From assembly GCA_030645955.1 (NCBI GenBank), contig JAUSMR010000112.1, forward strand, positions 1 through 64,000: 64,000 nucleotides of DNA, in the 5' to 3' direction. Positions 25,344 to 36,760 of this stretch are shown piece by piece. Below the pieces are notes generated by a model. It saw only the letters and a list, made by a program, of their open reading frames with translations, was not told the DNA's origin and made no database searches. The position numbers and the translations under genes are program-made. The DNA is from Gallionella sp. GTDB lineage: Bacteria; Pseudomonadota; Gammaproteobacteria; Burkholderiales; Gallionellaceae. The first letter of the stretch is position 1. Every line of letters begins with the position of its first letter.

Positions 25344-27560
25344 ATGCGGTTTCGTCTCAAATCCCTGGTTATTTTCTGGCTGTGTTGCTTTGCGCATTAC
25401 TCTGTCGCGGGAGAGAGTCTGCCCGAGTCGCCCATGGGTAACGCCCCGATTACTACGGGCGAGACCAACCAGGACGGGCCGGCCATTATTGAGGCAGACA
25501 GCCTGACGGGGAAAACGGAGGATCAAATCGAGGCGACCGGCAATGTGACGCTGCGCCAAAACGGTCAGTTTATCAGTGCAGACCGGATGCTGTATCAGCA
25601 ACGCTCGCAGGAGCTGGATGCGCAAGGCTCGGTGGTAATGAAGCAGGATGGCAATACCATGAGCGGGCCGCACCTCCAGTTCAATCTGGGCAATAGCGCC
25701 GGCAGGATGGAACAACCGCAGTTTTATCTGGAAGAAAATGAGGCGCGCGGCTCTGCGGATGTGTTGCACATTCAGGATCGCCAGCACTTCAGTCTTGACA
25801 ATGCCACCTATACCACTTGCCCTGCGGGGAATCAGGATTGGCAGATGAAAATGGGTGTACTGGAGCTGGATCGGGACCGGCAGATCGGCGTGGCGCGCCA
25901 TGCGTCGGTTGAGTTCAAGGGCGTACCGATCCTGTACACGCCCTGGATGGATTTTCCGCTTAATGATCAGCGTAAATCCGGTTTTCTGGCACCGGTTTTT
26001 GGAGGCACCAGCCAAGGCGGTACTGAAGTGACGTTACCCTATTACTGGAATATTGCGGCGAACCAGGATGCAACCTTTGCGCCGCGTATCATGCTAAAGC
26101 GCGGTTTGATGCTCAACAACGAGTATCGCTATCTGGGGCGCAATTATGCCGGCGAGCTGCATGTCGACGTGCTCCCTAACGATGCCGTGGCAGACCGGGA
26201 TCGGGCGCGGTTTGCCTTGAATCATAACCAGATATGGGCGGACGGTTTTAATGGTTACGTGAATTTCAACCGCGTTGCGGATGATGCCTATTTTCGTGAT
26301 TTGGCCGATGCCGTGAATGCCACTTCCCAAGCCAACCTGATGCAGGAGGGCGGACTGAAATTCAACTCGAACTCATGGAACGCAGTCGCGCGAGTGCAAC
26401 GCTATCAAACTCTGCAAGACCCTGCCGCACCCATAGCAGTGCCCTACGCGCGTTTACCGCAATTGACGCTTGACGCACAACAGAGTTTTTCCAGCGCGAC
26501 ATTTAATCTTGCCGGCGAATTCGTGAGTTTCAGTCATCCAACTGCGGTGAACGGCAGACGTCTGGTAATAAACCCCAGCGTCAGTTATCCGCTGGTAGAC
26601 GATTCAGCCGTTTACATCACACCCAAGGTCGCGTTGCATGGCACCAAATATGCGATGGGAGCAAATAATGTCTCGGCGATGCAGAACGCTTCGCGCGTGT
26701 TGCCGATTTACAGTATCGACAGTGGAATTGCATTCGAGCGGGGCTCAAATATGTTTGGCGGAGATTATCTGCAAACATTCGAGCCGCGCGTTTTTTATGT
26801 GTATGTGCCGTACAGAAACCAGGATTTTCTGCCCAACTTTGACACTGCGCAAGCCGATTTCAGTTTTACCCAAATGTTTACCGAGAATCGTTTTTTTGGC
26901 AGTGATCGCGTCGGCGATGCCGATCATGTCACGCTGGCGATGACATCGCGCCTGCTTGAGCGTGGGAACGGCATGGAGCGCCTGAAGGTGACGATGGGCG
27001 AGCGTTTTAGTTTTAAAACGCCCCGGGTGAATCTGATCACGTCCACATCGACAATCAATAAGTCGGATATTTTGCTGGCGGCTGCGGGGCGGATAACCGA
27101 TGCCTGGTTGCTGGACAGTGAGTTTCAATACGACCCGAATCAATCACACGCACAACGCTATAATATCGCGGCGCGTTACCGTCCGGAACCCGGCAAGGCC
27201 TTTAATATGGGCTACCGCTTCACGCGCAATGCATTGCGTCAGGTCGACGTTTCCTCGCAATGGCCGCTTTCCAGCCGTTGGCATGCGGTGGGACGCTGGG
27301 ACTATTCGCTGCAGGATAGCCGGACTTTGGAGGCGATTGCCGGGCTTGAGTATAATCAGAGCTGCTGGACATTGCGTCTTGTCGCACAGCGTTTTGCCAC
27401 CGCCACGCAACAATCCAATACGGGGTTCTTTGTTCAACTCGAGCTTAACGATTTTGTTAAGGTGGGTTCTGATCCTTTGAAATTACTCAAGCAAAGCGTG
27501 CCAGGCTATGCAAAATTAAATGACAAATCTGCCGATAAAACCCCGCAGGCTTTACCCTGA
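25344..27560 (+). CDS. lptD: LPS-assembly outer membrane protein LptD
   Basis: LptD is the outer-membrane barrel that inserts lipopolysaccharide into the outer leaflet together with LptE. The 738-residue product has a signal peptide (MRFRLKSLVIFWLCCFAHYS, cut probably after SVA), then an OstA-like N-terminal domain (IEADSLTGKTEDQIEATGNV) and a barrel of alternating strands with TPWMDFPLNDQRKSGFLAP. It ends in a barrel with ELNDFVKVGSDPL-type closure. Cysteines in TTCPAGNQDW and NQSCWTL could form inter-domain disulfides. The frame opens at a TTG (25332), but ATG 25344 gives the better signal peptide. It heads the conserved lptD-surA-pdxA-rsmA operon. Confidence 0.95.
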   Translation: MRFRLKSLVIFWLCCFAHYSVAGESLPESPMGNAPITTGETNQDGPAIIEADSLTGKTEDQIEATGNVTLRQNGQFISADRMLYQQRSQELDAQGSVVMKQDGNTMSGPHLQFNLGNSAGRMEQPQFYLEENEARGSADVLHIQDRQHFSLDNATYTTCPAGNQDWQMKMGVLELDRDRQIGVARHASVEFKGVPILYTPWMDFPLNDQRKSGFLAPVFGGTSQGGTEVTLPYYWNIAANQDATFAPRIMLKRGLMLNNEYRYLGRNYAGELHVDVLPNDAVADRDRARFALNHNQIWADGFNGYVNFNRVADDAYFRDLADAVNATSQANLMQEGGLKFNSNSWNAVARVQRYQTLQDPAAPIAVPYARLPQLTLDAQQSFSSATFNLAGEFVSFSHPTAVNGRRLVINPSVSYPLVDDSAVYITPKVALHGTKYAMGANNVSAMQNASRVLPIYSIDSGIAFERGSNMFGGDYLQTFEPRVFYVYVPYRNQDFLPNFDTAQADFSFTQMFTENRFFGSDRVGDADHVTLAMTSRLLERGNGMERLKVTMGERFSFKTPRVNLITSTSTINKSDILLAAAGRITDAWLLDSEFQYDPNQSHAQRYNIAARYRPEPGKAFNMGYRFTRNALRQVDVSSQWPLSSRWHAVGRWDYSLQDSRTLEAIAGLEYNQSCWTLRLVAQRFATATQQSNTGFFVQLELNDFVKVGSDPLKLLKQSVPGYAKLNDKSADKTPQALP

Positions 27561-27573
27561 TTACGAAAGAAAA

Positions 27574-29001
27574 ATGATGCAAATAAAAACCCTGTTAATG
27601 TGTTGTGCGTTACTCGTGCTGCAATCTGCTTATGCTGTCGATGCACCTTCAGTTAAGACTGCGAAAGCCGCAGCGAAGTCAGGCAATCAACCGCCCCGCT
27701 CGCCGGGCGTGGAGTCGGCACCATCGCCTGCCAAAACTGCCTTGCCGCCACTGGATCCGCAACAACAAGTAGGGGTTCTTGATTCAGTGGTTGCTGTGGT
27801 TAACGATGATGTGATTACCCGCTACGAACTGGATGAGCATGTGCGCATGGTGGTGAGCCAGTTACAGAAGCAGCGTACCCCGTTACCCGCTCCCGAGGTG
27901 CTGGAAAGGCAAATTCTCGAACGCATGATCACCGACATGTTGCAGGCGCAGTTTGCCAATGAAAGCGGCGTGCGCGTGGACGATACACAGTTGGATATGG
28001 CGATTACACGTATCGCACAACAAAACAACTTTCCGACATCGGCTGAATTCCGCGCAAAGCTGGAAGCGGAGGGTATGGACTTCAAGAAGTTTCGCGAGGA
28101 AATTCGCAGTGAGATTATTTCCACGCGGTTGCGCGAGCGTGAAGTAGACAGCAAGCTTGTCATCAGCGATAGCGAGGTGGACAACTATCTGGCTAACAAA
28201 AGCAAGATGGGAAATGCCGGGGAGGAGTTTCATCTCGCTCACATTTTGGTAGCGGTGCCGGAACAGGCCAGCGCGGATAAAATTCAGGCTGCGCGAGATA
28301 AAGCCGAACAAGCGTTAAAACAATTAATGAGCGGCGCAGATTTCGCCCAGGTCGCGGCTGGTGTATCCGATGCCAGGGACGCGCTTAAGGGAGGCGATCT
28401 GGGATGGCGACCCAATGGCAGTCTTCCGCCGCTGTTTTTGAACGAATTGCAAAAATTACAACCAGGGCAGGTTTCTGCTGTGTTGCGCAGTCCGAGCGGC
28501 TTCCATATTATCAGGCTGGTTGATAAACGCAGTGGCAATGCGGCGGTGGTGATCACCCAAACTCATGCGCGGCATATTTTGATCAAGACCAACGAGATTG
28601 TTTCGGAAAGTGAAGCCAAAAGGCGTCTGATGGAGATCAAGCAGCGTATCGAGGCGGGTGCGGATTTTGCCGACCAAGCCAAGCGCTATTCGCAGGATGG
28701 CAGCGCACAACAGGGTGGAGATCTGGATTGGTTGTCACCGGGGCAGACCGTGTCTGAATTTGAAGGGGCAATGAACAAGCTGCAACCCGGCATGACAGGC
28801 GCGGTACAAACGCAATTCGGCTGGCATTTGATACAGGTGCTGGAGCGGCGCAACACCGATGTCAGCGAGCAACAGAAGCGCCAGCAGGCGCGTATATCCA
28901 TAGGCACGTTCAAATCGGACGAGTTGTATCAGGACTGGTTGCGCCAGTTGCGCGACCGCGCGTTTGTTGAATACCGCCTTGAAGAAAAAAATAGCCGGTG
29001 A
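27574..29001 (+). CDS. surA: Periplasmic chaperone/peptidyl-prolyl isomerase SurA
   Basis: SurA escorts unfolded outer-membrane proteins, including LptD, to the BAM complex. The 475-residue product has a signal peptide (MMQIKTLLMCCALLVLQSAYA), a low-complexity proline-alanine linker, the SurA N-domain (VLDSVVAVVNDDVITRYELD) and two parvulin domains beginning FHLAHILVAV and THARHILIKT. ATG 27574 or 27577 follows GAAAG closely. It begins 13 bases after lptD and overlaps pdxA by 4 bases. The N-terminal extra segment before the N-domain (about 30 residues) is a little longer than in E. coli. Confidence 0.95.
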   Translation: MMQIKTLLMCCALLVLQSAYAVDAPSVKTAKAAAKSGNQPPRSPGVESAPSPAKTALPPLDPQQQVGVLDSVVAVVNDDVITRYELDEHVRMVVSQLQKQRTPLPAPEVLERQILERMITDMLQAQFANESGVRVDDTQLDMAITRIAQQNNFPTSAEFRAKLEAEGMDFKKFREEIRSEIISTRLREREVDSKLVISDSEVDNYLANKSKMGNAGEEFHLAHILVAVPEQASADKIQAARDKAEQALKQLMSGADFAQVAAGVSDARDALKGGDLGWRPNGSLPPLFLNELQKLQPGQVSAVLRSPSGFHIIRLVDKRSGNAAVVITQTHARHILIKTNEIVSESEAKRRLMEIKQRIEAGADFADQAKRYSQDGSAQQGGDLDWLSPGQTVSEFEGAMNKLQPGMTGAVQTQFGWHLIQVLERRNTDVSEQQKRQQARISIGTFKSDELYQDWLRQLRDRAFVEYRLEEKNSR

Positions 29002-30020
29002 ACACTGCTGTGCTTTCGGCGCCACTGGTTCTTACTGCCGGCGAACCGGCGGGCATAGGCCCGGATCTGTGCGTGCAGCTTGCGGTTGCGCCGCCAGTTT
29101 TTCCGTTCGTCGTCGTTGCCGATAAAAATCTGCTGCAGCAACGCGCCGAGCAACTTGGCATTGCCTTGCAAGTGCAAGACTATGCGGATGGACAACAAAA
29201 CGCCGGCCAGCCCAACATTCTGACGGTTATCCATGTGCCGCTAGCCGCCCCATGCCGTGCCGGCGTGTTGAATGCCGCCAATAGCAAATACGTACTGGCG
29301 ACGCTAAAACGCGCGGTGCAAGGCTGCCAAAGTAATGAACAACGGCGGAGAGAGTTCTCCGGCATGGTCACCGCGCCGGTGCACAAAGGCATCATCAACG
29401 ATGCGGGAATTCCATTTACCGGACATACCGAATTCCTCGCCGAACAAACGAATACAAAATTGGTGGTAATGATGCTGGTTGGCGGGGGGATGCGGGTGGC
29501 CCTCGTCACCACGCACCTTCCTTTGAAAGACGTCCCTGCCGCAATCACCGCCTCACTGTTGGAAAACGTGCTGCGCATCATTCAGCGAGATTTGCAAAGA
29601 CGCTTCGGCATTGCGCAGCCGCGTATCCTGGTGGCGGGTTTGAATCCACATGCAGGCGAAGGCGGCTATCTGGGGCGCGAGGAAATCGAGGTGATGATCC
29701 CGGTGCTCGACAAATTGCGTGCCGAGGGTTTCAACGTCAGTGCGCCGCTGCCTGCCGATACGCTGTTTACGCCACACAAGCTGGCGCAGTGCGACTGCAT
29801 ATTGTCGATGTATCACGATCAGGGCCTGCCGGTGCTGAAGCACGCCAGCTTTGGTCATGGCGTGAATGTCACGCTGGGCCTGCCGATCATCCGCACCTCG
29901 GTGGATCACGGCACGGCGCTGGATCTGGCGGGAACCGGCGAAGCCGATAGCGGCAGCCTGCTGGAAGCGATCAGGCTCGCCGCGCAGATGGCGCATAACG
30001 AACAAATGTATCGTGCATAA
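28998..30020 (+). CDS. pdxA: 4-hydroxythreonine-4-phosphate dehydrogenase
   Basis: PdxA oxidises 4-phosphohydroxy-L-threonine in DXP-dependent pyridoxal phosphate synthesis. The 340-residue product has the family's N-terminal [17 protein letters not shown], the substrate-binding [20 protein letters not shown] with metal-site histidine, [16 protein letters not shown] and the late [13 protein letters not shown]. It starts at GTG 28998, which overlaps the surA stop, and its own 3' end overlaps rsmA by 8 bases, so the operon is tightly coupled. Confidence 0.95.
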   Translation: MNTAVLSAPLVLTAGEPAGIGPDLCVQLAVAPPVFPFVVVADKNLLQQRAEQLGIALQVQDYADGQQNAGQPNILTVIHVPLAAPCRAGVLNAANSKYVLATLKRAVQGCQSNEQRRREFSGMVTAPVHKGIINDAGIPFTGHTEFLAEQTNTKLVVMMLVGGGMRVALVTTHLPLKDVPAAITASLLENVLRIIQRDLQRRFGIAQPRILVAGLNPHAGEGGYLGREEIEVMIPVLDKLRAEGFNVSAPLPADTLFTPHKLAQCDCILSMYHDQGLPVLKHASFGHGVNVTLGLPIIRTSVDHGTALDLAGTGEADSGSLLEAIRLAAQMAHNEQMYRA

Positions 30021-30795
30021 AGCCAAGAAAAAATTCGGCCAGAATTTCCTTGTCGATGAGCAGATCATCGCCGATATCATCGGCGCGATTCGTCCCGAAC
30101 CAGACGACAATATGGTCGAGGTCGGGCCCGGTCTGGGCGCGCTGACGCGTCCGCTGCTGAAAAAATTAAATCATCTGCATGTAGTGGAAATCGACCGCGA
30201 TATCATCGCGCGACTGGAGAATGACTACCCGCAGGACAATCCGAAATCGAAATTGACCATCCATGCAGGCGACGCATTGGAATTCGATTTCGCAATCCTC
30301 GACGCCCCGCTGCGCATCGTCGGCAACCTGCCCTACAATATTTCCTCGCCGTTGCTGTTTCACTTCGCCGCTTATGCCGGGCGCATTAAAGACATGCACT
30401 TCATGCTGCAAAACGAAGTGGTCGAGCGCATGGTTGCCGGACCGTCCACGCCGGAATACGGGCGGCTGTCGGTGATGCTGCAATATCGCTTCCACATGGA
30501 AAAGCTGCTCGACGTGCCGCCGGAATCATTCCGCCCCGCGCCCAAGGTGGACTCCGCCATTGTGCGCATGATCCCGCTGCCTGCCAGCGAGATTATCGTG
30601 CGCAACGAAAAGCTGTTCGCCGCAATCGTCAGAACAGCTTTTGGGCAACGGCGCAAGACCTTGCGCAACACTTTGCGCAGTTATTTGAATGAAGCGGATT
30701 TTGAAAAGCTGGGTATTGATGCGCAACTGCGCGCGGAAAATCTCGGTGTAACGGAGTTTGCGAAAGTGGCGAATTATTTAGATGGAAGGGTGTAG
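30013..30795 (+). CDS. rsmA: 16S rRNA (adenine1518/1519-N6)-dimethyltransferase RsmA (KsgA)
   Basis: RsmA dimethylates two adjacent adenines in the 3' hairpin of 16S rRNA, a late step of small-subunit assembly. The 260-residue product begins at GTG 30013 with [18 protein letters not shown], the family's start. It has the SAM motif [11 protein letters not shown], acidic VVEIDRD and the catalytic [11 protein letters not shown]. The frame is open farther upstream inside pdxA, but no start there fits. It overlaps pdxA by 8 bases and ends the operon; a hairpin with T-rich tail follows at 30936. Confidence 0.95.
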   Translation: MHKAKKKFGQNFLVDEQIIADIIGAIRPEPDDNMVEVGPGLGALTRPLLKKLNHLHVVEIDRDIIARLENDYPQDNPKSKLTIHAGDALEFDFAILDAPLRIVGNLPYNISSPLLFHFAAYAGRIKDMHFMLQNEVVERMVAGPSTPEYGRLSVMLQYRFHMEKLLDVPPESFRPAPKVDSAIVRMIPLPASEIIVRNEKLFAAIVRTAFGQRRKTLRNTLRSYLNEADFEKLGIDAQLRAENLGVTEFAKVANYLDGRV

Positions 30796-30935
30796 CACCT
30801 ATTTTTGGCTTATCCCAATTCCAGATTAAGCGTGCATTTTGTAGGGCGGGTTTCACCCGCCGGATCAAGCTGTCGTGCACAGCCCGACCTGCGGATTGTT
30901 GTACTTTTAAAGTTGCAATGGAATTTCAAGGGGAA

Positions 30936-30973
30936 AGACAACTTCGCCGGGCTGTCCCCGGCGGTTTTGTCTT
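30936..30973 (+). terminator. Probable terminator of the lptD-rsmA operon
   Basis: CGCCGGG (30945-30951) pairs with CCCGGCG (30957-30963), followed by GTTTTGTCTT. Outer arms AAGACAA (30936-30942) and TTGTCTT (30967-30973) extend the stem. It stands 140 bases after rsmA in the convergent gap with gloA and could serve both directions. The gap also holds a GTAGGGCGGG-type half repeat at 30841 and a GTTGGGTT/AACCCAAC palindrome at 30991-31017. Confidence 0.6.
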
Positions 30974-31052
30974 AAGCCTTTAAAAATGATGTTGGGTTTC
31001 GCTACACTCAACCCAACCTACATTCTCCCCCGGCGACGTTGCCTCACCCCGC

Positions 31053-31433
31053 CTACCTCTGAATCAATTCAATCTTGTACCCATCCGGGTCTTCGACAAA
31101 CGCAATCACGGTCGAACCATGTTTCATCGGCCCCGCTTCGCGCACCACTTTGCCGCCCAGCAATTTCATTTTTTCACAGGCGGCGTAGGCGTCATGCACT
31201 TCAATCGCGATGTGGCCAAAAGCATTGCCGAGTTCATATTTTTTCACGCCCCAGTTATGCGTTAGCTCGATCACTGCGCCGCTGGCTTCGTCGCCGAATC
31301 CGACAAAAGCCAGGGTGAATTTCCCTTCAGGGTAATCGGTGCGGCGCAGCAATTTCATGCCGAGCACGCCGGTATAGAAAGCGAGCGAACTTTCCAGATC
31401 GACTACGCGTAGCATGGTGTGAAGAATGCGCAT
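31053..31433 (-). CDS. gloA: Lactoylglutathione lyase (glyoxalase I)
   Basis: GloA converts the methylglyoxal-glutathione hemithioacetal to S-lactoylglutathione. The 126-residue product has all four metal ligands of the family: His5 in MRILHTML, Glu in [10 protein letters not shown], His74 in [10 protein letters not shown] and Glu in GYKIELIQR. Its length is close to the bacterial nickel-type enzyme. It is transcribed away from thiD, sharing a gap of about 100 bases. Confidence 0.95.
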   Translation of the reverse strand: MRILHTMLRVVDLESSLAFYTGVLGMKLLRRTDYPEGKFTLAFVGFGDEASGAVIELTHNWGVKKYELGNAFGHIAIEVHDAYAACEKMKLLGGKVVREAGPMKHGSTVIAFVEDPDGYKIELIQR

Positions 31434-31531
31434 CAGATTCCCCCGGTGTTGAACTTATTTTTGTGTTCGGTAGCCGCTATCATATAGGGTAAAATGCGGA
31501 TTCGTCGCGCATACAAATTATAGCCAGGATC

Positions 31532-32377
31532 ATGACCGAACCATTCCCGTTAGTAATGACTTTCGCCGCAACCGATCCCAGCGGGGGCGCGGGGTTGCAG
31601 GCCGACCTGTTGACCATTTCCAGCATGGGTTGCCACCCGTTGTCGGTGGTCACGGCCATTACCGTGCAGGACACCAGCGGGGTGGACGATGTGCTGCCGA
31701 TCGACCCGGAGTGGGTGGTGGATCAGGCGCGCGCGATGCTGGAGGATGTGCCGGTGGCGGCGTTTAAAATCGGGCTGCTCGGCAGCGTGGAAAACATTGC
31801 GGCGATTGCCGAGGTGTTGTCGGATTATCCCGACATCCCTTTGGTGCTTGATCCGGTGCTGTCTTCGGGACGCGGCGACGAGCTGGCGAATGAAGACATG
31901 CTGGACGCGATGCGTGAGTTGCTGATTCCGCAGACCACCATCATCACACCGAACAGCATGGAGGCGCGCCGTCTCGCGCTGGACGAAGACAATGAAGAGG
32001 ACGACCCGACCCTTGAGGAATGTGCCAAACGTATATTGCGCATGGGTTGCGAGTATGTGCTGATTACCGGCACGCACGAACAAACACCCAAGGTCATCAA
32101 TACGTTGTACAGCGAGCGTGGCGTGATAAGCAGCGATAGCTGGGCGCGCTTGCCGGGGATTTATCACGGCTCCGGCTGCACGCTGGCCGCGGCGATTGCG
32201 GCGCTGCTGGCGCAGGGCGTGGATGTGCCGGAGGCGGTCAAAGAGGCGCAGGAATACACCTGGCAAACCTTGAATGCCGGTTTCCGTCCCGGCATGGGGC
32301 AGCACATTCCGGATCGTTTGTTCTGGGCGCGCGGTGACGATGAGGATGATGAGCCTCAACCTGAACGCCCGAATTAA
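31532..32377 (+). CDS. thiD: Hydroxymethylpyrimidine/phosphomethylpyrimidine kinase
   Basis: ThiD phosphorylates HMP and HMP-phosphate in thiamine synthesis. The 281-residue product shows the ribokinase-like start MTFAATDPSGGAGLQADLLT, an LDPVLSSGRGDEL segment and the anion hole LPGIYHGSGCTLAAAIAA. The last 20 residues ([14 protein letters not shown]) form an acidic tail not usual in the family. AGGA precedes ATG 31532. No TPP riboswitch could be recognised upstream. The 3' end overlaps thiE by about 29 bases, so thiamine steps are coupled. Confidence 0.93.
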   Translation: MTEPFPLVMTFAATDPSGGAGLQADLLTISSMGCHPLSVVTAITVQDTSGVDDVLPIDPEWVVDQARAMLEDVPVAAFKIGLLGSVENIAAIAEVLSDYPDIPLVLDPVLSSGRGDELANEDMLDAMRELLIPQTTIITPNSMEARRLALDEDNEEDDPTLEECAKRILRMGCEYVLITGTHEQTPKVINTLYSERGVISSDSWARLPGIYHGSGCTLAAAIAALLAQGVDVPEAVKEAQEYTWQTLNAGFRPGMGQHIPDRLFWARGDDEDDEPQPERPN

Positions 32378-33035
32378 TTTAATTTGCGGCTTGTATGCAA
32401 TTACGCCGGACGAATCCGACACGGCAGAGTTGCTGCGCAAGGTGCGGCTGGCATTGCTGGGCGGGGCACGGGTATTGCAGTATCGCAGCAAGTCCGCCGA
32501 TGCGGCGTTGCGCCTGAAGCAAGCGGAAGCGTTGCGCGAGCTGACGCGCGAATTTGCCGTGGCGCTGATCGTCAATGACGACGCGGTATTGGCGCAACAA
32601 GTGGCTGCAGATGGCGTGCACCTGGGCGGCGCAGACAGCAGCGTGGCAGATGCACGCGCGCTGTTGGGCAACGGCAAGCTGATCGGCGTGTCTTGCTATA
32701 ATCGCCTGGCGCTGGCGCATGAGGCGGTAAGTCTAGGCGCGGATTACGTGGCGTTCGGCAGCTTCTTTGCATCCACAGTAAAACCGGATGCGGCAGTCGC
32801 CACACTTGATTTATTGCGGCAGGCGCGCCGCGAACTGGCGGTGCCGCTGGTGGCGATCGGCGGCATTACCGCACAAAACGGAGCACAGTTGCTGGCGGCC
32901 GGCGCAGATGCGCTGGCGGTGATTTCGGCGGTATTTGCCGCGCCGGATATTCAGCAGGCGGCACGGCAATTTTCGAATTTGAATTATCCTGAATTTATTA
33001 GCAGAAAGACACAACATGACTTCGCACAATCCTAA
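32349..33035 (+). CDS. thiE: Thiamine phosphate synthase
   Basis: ThiE joins HMP-pyrophosphate and thiazole phosphate to thiamine phosphate. The 228-residue product has [16 protein letters not shown] at its start, [10 protein letters not shown] (the QxRxK pyrophosphate segment), [20 protein letters not shown] and [10 protein letters not shown]. Start choice is uncertain among ATGs at 32340, 32346 and 32349, all inside the end of thiD. The C terminus (about 15 residues after SNLNYPEF) overlaps the start of hemL by 20 bases. Confidence 0.92.
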   Translation: MSLNLNARINLICGLYAITPDESDTAELLRKVRLALLGGARVLQYRSKSADAALRLKQAEALRELTREFAVALIVNDDAVLAQQVAADGVHLGGADSSVADARALLGNGKLIGVSCYNRLALAHEAVSLGADYVAFGSFFASTVKPDAAVATLDLLRQARRELAVPLVAIGGITAQNGAQLLAAGADALAVISAVFAAPDIQQAARQFSNLNYPEFISRKTQHDFAQS

Positions 33036-34317
33036 GGTTTCCAATAATGAATCCCTATTCGATGAATCCCAGAAAGTCATTCCGGGCGGGGTAAATTCGC
33101 CGGTGCGCGCGTTCCGCTCGGTCGGCGGCACGCCGCTGTTTTTCCAGCGCGGACTAGGGGCTTACGTGTGGGACGCGGACGGCAAGCGCTATACCGATTA
33201 CGTCGGCTCATGGGGGCCGATGATTGTCGGGCATTGCCATCCCGACGTGGTCAAGGGGGTGCAGGACGCGGCGGCGCAAGGCCTGGGTTTCGGTGCACCG
33301 ACGGCGAGCGAGCTGGAGATGGCAAAACTATTGTGCAAGATTTTGCCGAGCCTGGAAATGGTGCGCCTGGTCAGCTCCGGCACCGAAGCCACGATGTCGG
33401 CGATTCGCCTGGCGCGCGGCTTTACCGGACGCAGCCGCATCGTCAAATTCGAGGGTTGTTATCACGGCCATTCCGACGGGTTGCTGGTCAAGGCCGGTTC
33501 CGGCGCGCTGACTTTCGGCCAGCCGAGCTCTTCCGGCGTGCCGGCCGAGATCGCGGCGCTGACCACGGTGCTGGACTACAACGATGCCGCCGGGCTGGAG
33601 AAAGCCTTCGCCGCGATGGGCAAGGAAATTGCGGCGGTGATTGTCGAGCCGGTGGCGGGCAACATGAATCTGGTCACGCCCAAGCCCGAGTTCCTCGATG
33701 CGCTCCGCTCGCTCTGCACCAAATACGGTGCGGTGTTAATCCTCGATGAGGTGATGACCGGCTTCCGCGTCGGCCTGCAAGGTGCGCAAGGCCATTACGG
33801 CATCAAGCCCGATCTGGTTACATTGGGCAAAGTGATGGGCGGCGGCCTGCCGGCGGCGGCCTTCGGCGGGCGGCGCGACATCATGCAATGCCTGGCGCCG
33901 CTCGGCGCGGTGTACCAGGCCGGCACCTTGTCCGGCAACCCGGTGGCGGTAGCGGCCGGGCTTGCTACGCTGAAACTGGTGCAGGCCCCCGGTTTTTATC
34001 AGCGCCTGTCGCAACTGGCGAAACAACTCACCGAAGGTTTGACCGCAGCGGCGCAGAAGCGCGGCATCCCTTTCTGTGCACAATCCATAGGCGGCATGTT
34101 CGGCCTTTACTTCAGCAAGGCCGTGCCAACCAGCTATGCCGAAGTGATGAGCTGCGACAAGGAAGCTTTCAACCGCTTCTTCCATGCCATGCTGGACGAG
34201 GGGGTGTATCTCGCGCCGTCGGCGTTCGAGGCGGGCTTCGTCTCCGCCGCGCATACAGACGCTGACATCGCTGCGACCATTGCTGCCGCCGATAAAGTTT
34301 TCTCGGCATGGAAATGA
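33016..34317 (+). CDS. hemL: Glutamate-1-semialdehyde 2,1-aminomutase
   Basis: HemL converts glutamate-1-semialdehyde to 5-aminolevulinate, the second step of C5-pathway tetrapyrrole synthesis. The 433-residue product is a class III aminotransferase: [20 protein letters not shown] near the N terminus, [25 protein letters not shown] and the PLP lysine in [19 protein letters not shown]. Two other haem genes, hemB and hemE, lie within the window, but only hemB is close. The start overlaps thiE by 20 bases. Confidence 0.96.
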   Translation: MTSHNPKVSNNESLFDESQKVIPGGVNSPVRAFRSVGGTPLFFQRGLGAYVWDADGKRYTDYVGSWGPMIVGHCHPDVVKGVQDAAAQGLGFGAPTASELEMAKLLCKILPSLEMVRLVSSGTEATMSAIRLARGFTGRSRIVKFEGCYHGHSDGLLVKAGSGALTFGQPSSSGVPAEIAALTTVLDYNDAAGLEKAFAAMGKEIAAVIVEPVAGNMNLVTPKPEFLDALRSLCTKYGAVLILDEVMTGFRVGLQGAQGHYGIKPDLVTLGKVMGGGLPAAAFGGRRDIMQCLAPLGAVYQAGTLSGNPVAVAAGLATLKLVQAPGFYQRLSQLAKQLTEGLTAAAQKRGIPFCAQSIGGMFGLYFSKAVPTSYAEVMSCDKEAFNRFFHAMLDEGVYLAPSAFEAGFVSAAHTDADIAATIAAADKVFSAWK

Positions 34318-34359
34318 TGGAAGCCTCGAATCCCATTTTTAAATCGAAAGTGAAATATT

Positions 34360-34410
34360 GTAGGGTGCATTCCATGCACCATTGCTATTGGTGCATGGAA
34401 TGCACCCTAC
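34360..34410. repeat. Palindromic repeat, GTAGGGTGCRTTCC family, copy 3
   Basis: Perfect 21-bp arms (34360-34380 and 34390-34410) surround a 9-base loop. It sits 43 bases after hemL and ends 16 bases before the engB start, so it forms most of the hemL-engB gap and probably the engB leader. The sequence differs from the copy at 49028 by A/T in place of G/C at paired positions, so stem pairing is conserved. Confidence 0.93.
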
Positions 34411-34426
34411 ATGGTTATTGTCAGTA

Positions 34427-35038
34427 ATGGGGCTATTTTCGCGGGCGGCGTTCTATACCACCGTCAATCACATCAAGGATTTGCCGCAACACGGCGGCAG
34501 AGAAGTGGCGTTCGTCGGGCGCTCCAACGCGGGCAAGTCGAGCGCAATCAATACGCTGGCCAACCATGTGCGTTTGGCTTACACCAGCAAAACTCCGGGC
34601 CGCACCCAGCATCTCAATTATTTTTCGCTGGGCAACAACAATTTTTTGGTGGACTTGCCCGGCTATGGCTATGCCAAGGTGCCGCCGGACGTGCAGCGGC
34701 ATTGGGAACAGCTGCTGGGCGAGTATCTGAAAACTCGCGCTGAGTTGAGCGGTCTGGTGGTGATCATGGATGCGCGCCACCCGCTGACCGAGCTGGACGA
34801 GAGCATGCTGGACTGGTTCGCGCCGACCGGCAAACCGGTGCATATCCTGCTGACCAAATCGGACAAACTCAGCAGGCAGCAAGCCACGCTGACACTGAAT
34901 CGCGTAAAATCCCATCTGGCCGAACATTTTCCGCAGTGCTCCGTGCAGTTGTTTTCCAGCCTGAAAAAAATCGGCCTGGAAGAGGCGGAAGCGGTGATTG
35001 CGGGTTGGCTCCCACGGGTTGGTTCCCAATCCCAATAG
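34427..35038 (+). CDS. engB: Ribosome biogenesis GTPase EngB (YihA/YsxC)
   Basis: EngB is an essential GTPase for 50S assembly. The 203-residue product has the G1 loop [15 protein letters not shown]2 region [13 protein letters not shown]3 [10 protein letters not shown]4 LTKSDKLS and the end [18 protein letters not shown] 34427 starts [15 protein letters not shown], as in relatives; in-frame sequence upstream belongs to the palindromic repeat. No clear ribosome site precedes it, since the repeat ends only 16 bases away. Confidence 0.94.
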   Translation: MGLFSRAAFYTTVNHIKDLPQHGGREVAFVGRSNAGKSSAINTLANHVRLAYTSKTPGRTQHLNYFSLGNNNFLVDLPGYGYAKVPPDVQRHWEQLLGEYLKTRAELSGLVVIMDARHPLTELDESMLDWFAPTGKPVHILLTKSDKLSRQQATLTLNRVKSHLAEHFPQCSVQLFSSLKKIGLEEAEAVIAGWLPRVGSQSQ

Positions 35039-35048
35039 GCAAAAAAAA

Positions 35049-35100
35049 GCCCCTAGCCAAGGGGATTGAGGCTAGGGGCAAAGTCTTAACAAGAGTTAAG
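35049..35100. other. Two adjacent hairpins in the engB-hemB gap
   Basis: GCCCCTAGCC (35049-35058) pairs with GGCTAGGGGC (35070-35079), and CTTAAC (35085-35090) with GTTAAG (35095-35100). Eight A residues precede the first stem, so it is a good rho-independent terminator on the minus strand, although no minus-strand gene is known here. On the plus strand it lies between engB and hemB and could belong to a small RNA or the hemB leader. Confidence 0.55.
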
Positions 35101-35170
35101 ATACACGCTCAGGGAGGAGAAACGTGGAATGATTCACATCATTCGCAACGTAAGATAAGCATTTTCTTAA

Positions 35171-36214
<1,044 letters not shown>

Positions 36215-36289
36215 ATAGCGTTTGAGCGGTTTACTTATCGGGTTTTTTGGGGTCTACTTTGCGTTAGATTCCCCAGCCTAGGAGCGCAC

Positions 36290-36760
36290 ATGGCAGATAC
36301 GGTACTTGCTGCTCTTGTTGTAATGTACGCTGTAGTTGCGATCAAAGTCGACCAGTGGTACACGATCTCGAGGCTCGGATTCAAGTCCGAGACGCCGCAG
36401 CTATTCCTTCAAAGTCCGCGCCTCTACCACATGATGCGCATGGCGCTGTTCGCCTGCGCCATTGCTGCGTCGTTCTTCGCAACGATAATTTCTTGGTATA
36501 TCGTCCTCGTCGTCCTAGCCGCAACATGGCACGGGGCGTTCTGGCTCGGTCGAAAGTTCGCGTTCAACACCTATCGTCAAATTCACCGCGAGATGATTGC
36601 CTATGAAGAAGCTATCAAGGTCACAGATCCCGCAGAGTACGCTCGACTGGTCGAGGGAGAAGATCCTGAGGCCCGTCGTTCCAAACTCGAGAGAGGGACG
36701 CGAATTACTGACGCAGAACTCGTTGAGCGGGTCGAGAAGTCGCTGAAATGGGGAGCCTAA
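36290..36760 (+). CDS. Membrane protein of unknown function
   Basis: I do not recognise this 156-residue protein. It has a hydrophobic N-terminal segment (about residues 4-19) and a longer hydrophobic stretch (about 47-83), which may be one or two membrane spans. A charged C-terminal region rich in Glu and Arg (PEARRSKLERGTRITDAELV) follows and is probably cytoplasmic. AGGAG at 36279-36283 is a good ribosome site before ATG 36290. Codon choice looks less biased than in hemB (for example CTA, CGA, TCG), which may indicate recent acquisition; this was judged by eye. No close partner gene is present. Confidence 0.7.
   Translation: MADTVLAALVVMYAVVAIKVDQWYTISRLGFKSETPQLFLQSPRLYHMMRMALFACAIAASFFATIISWYIVLVVLAATWHGAFWLGRKFAFNTYRQIHREMIAYEEAIKVTDPAEYARLVEGEDPEARRSKLERGTRITDAELVERVEKSLKWGA

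Noticed and set aside
31434..31531. Possible TPP riboswitch before thiD
   Set aside because: The conserved CTGAGA and ACCTGAT segments could not be found, and the gap is too short.
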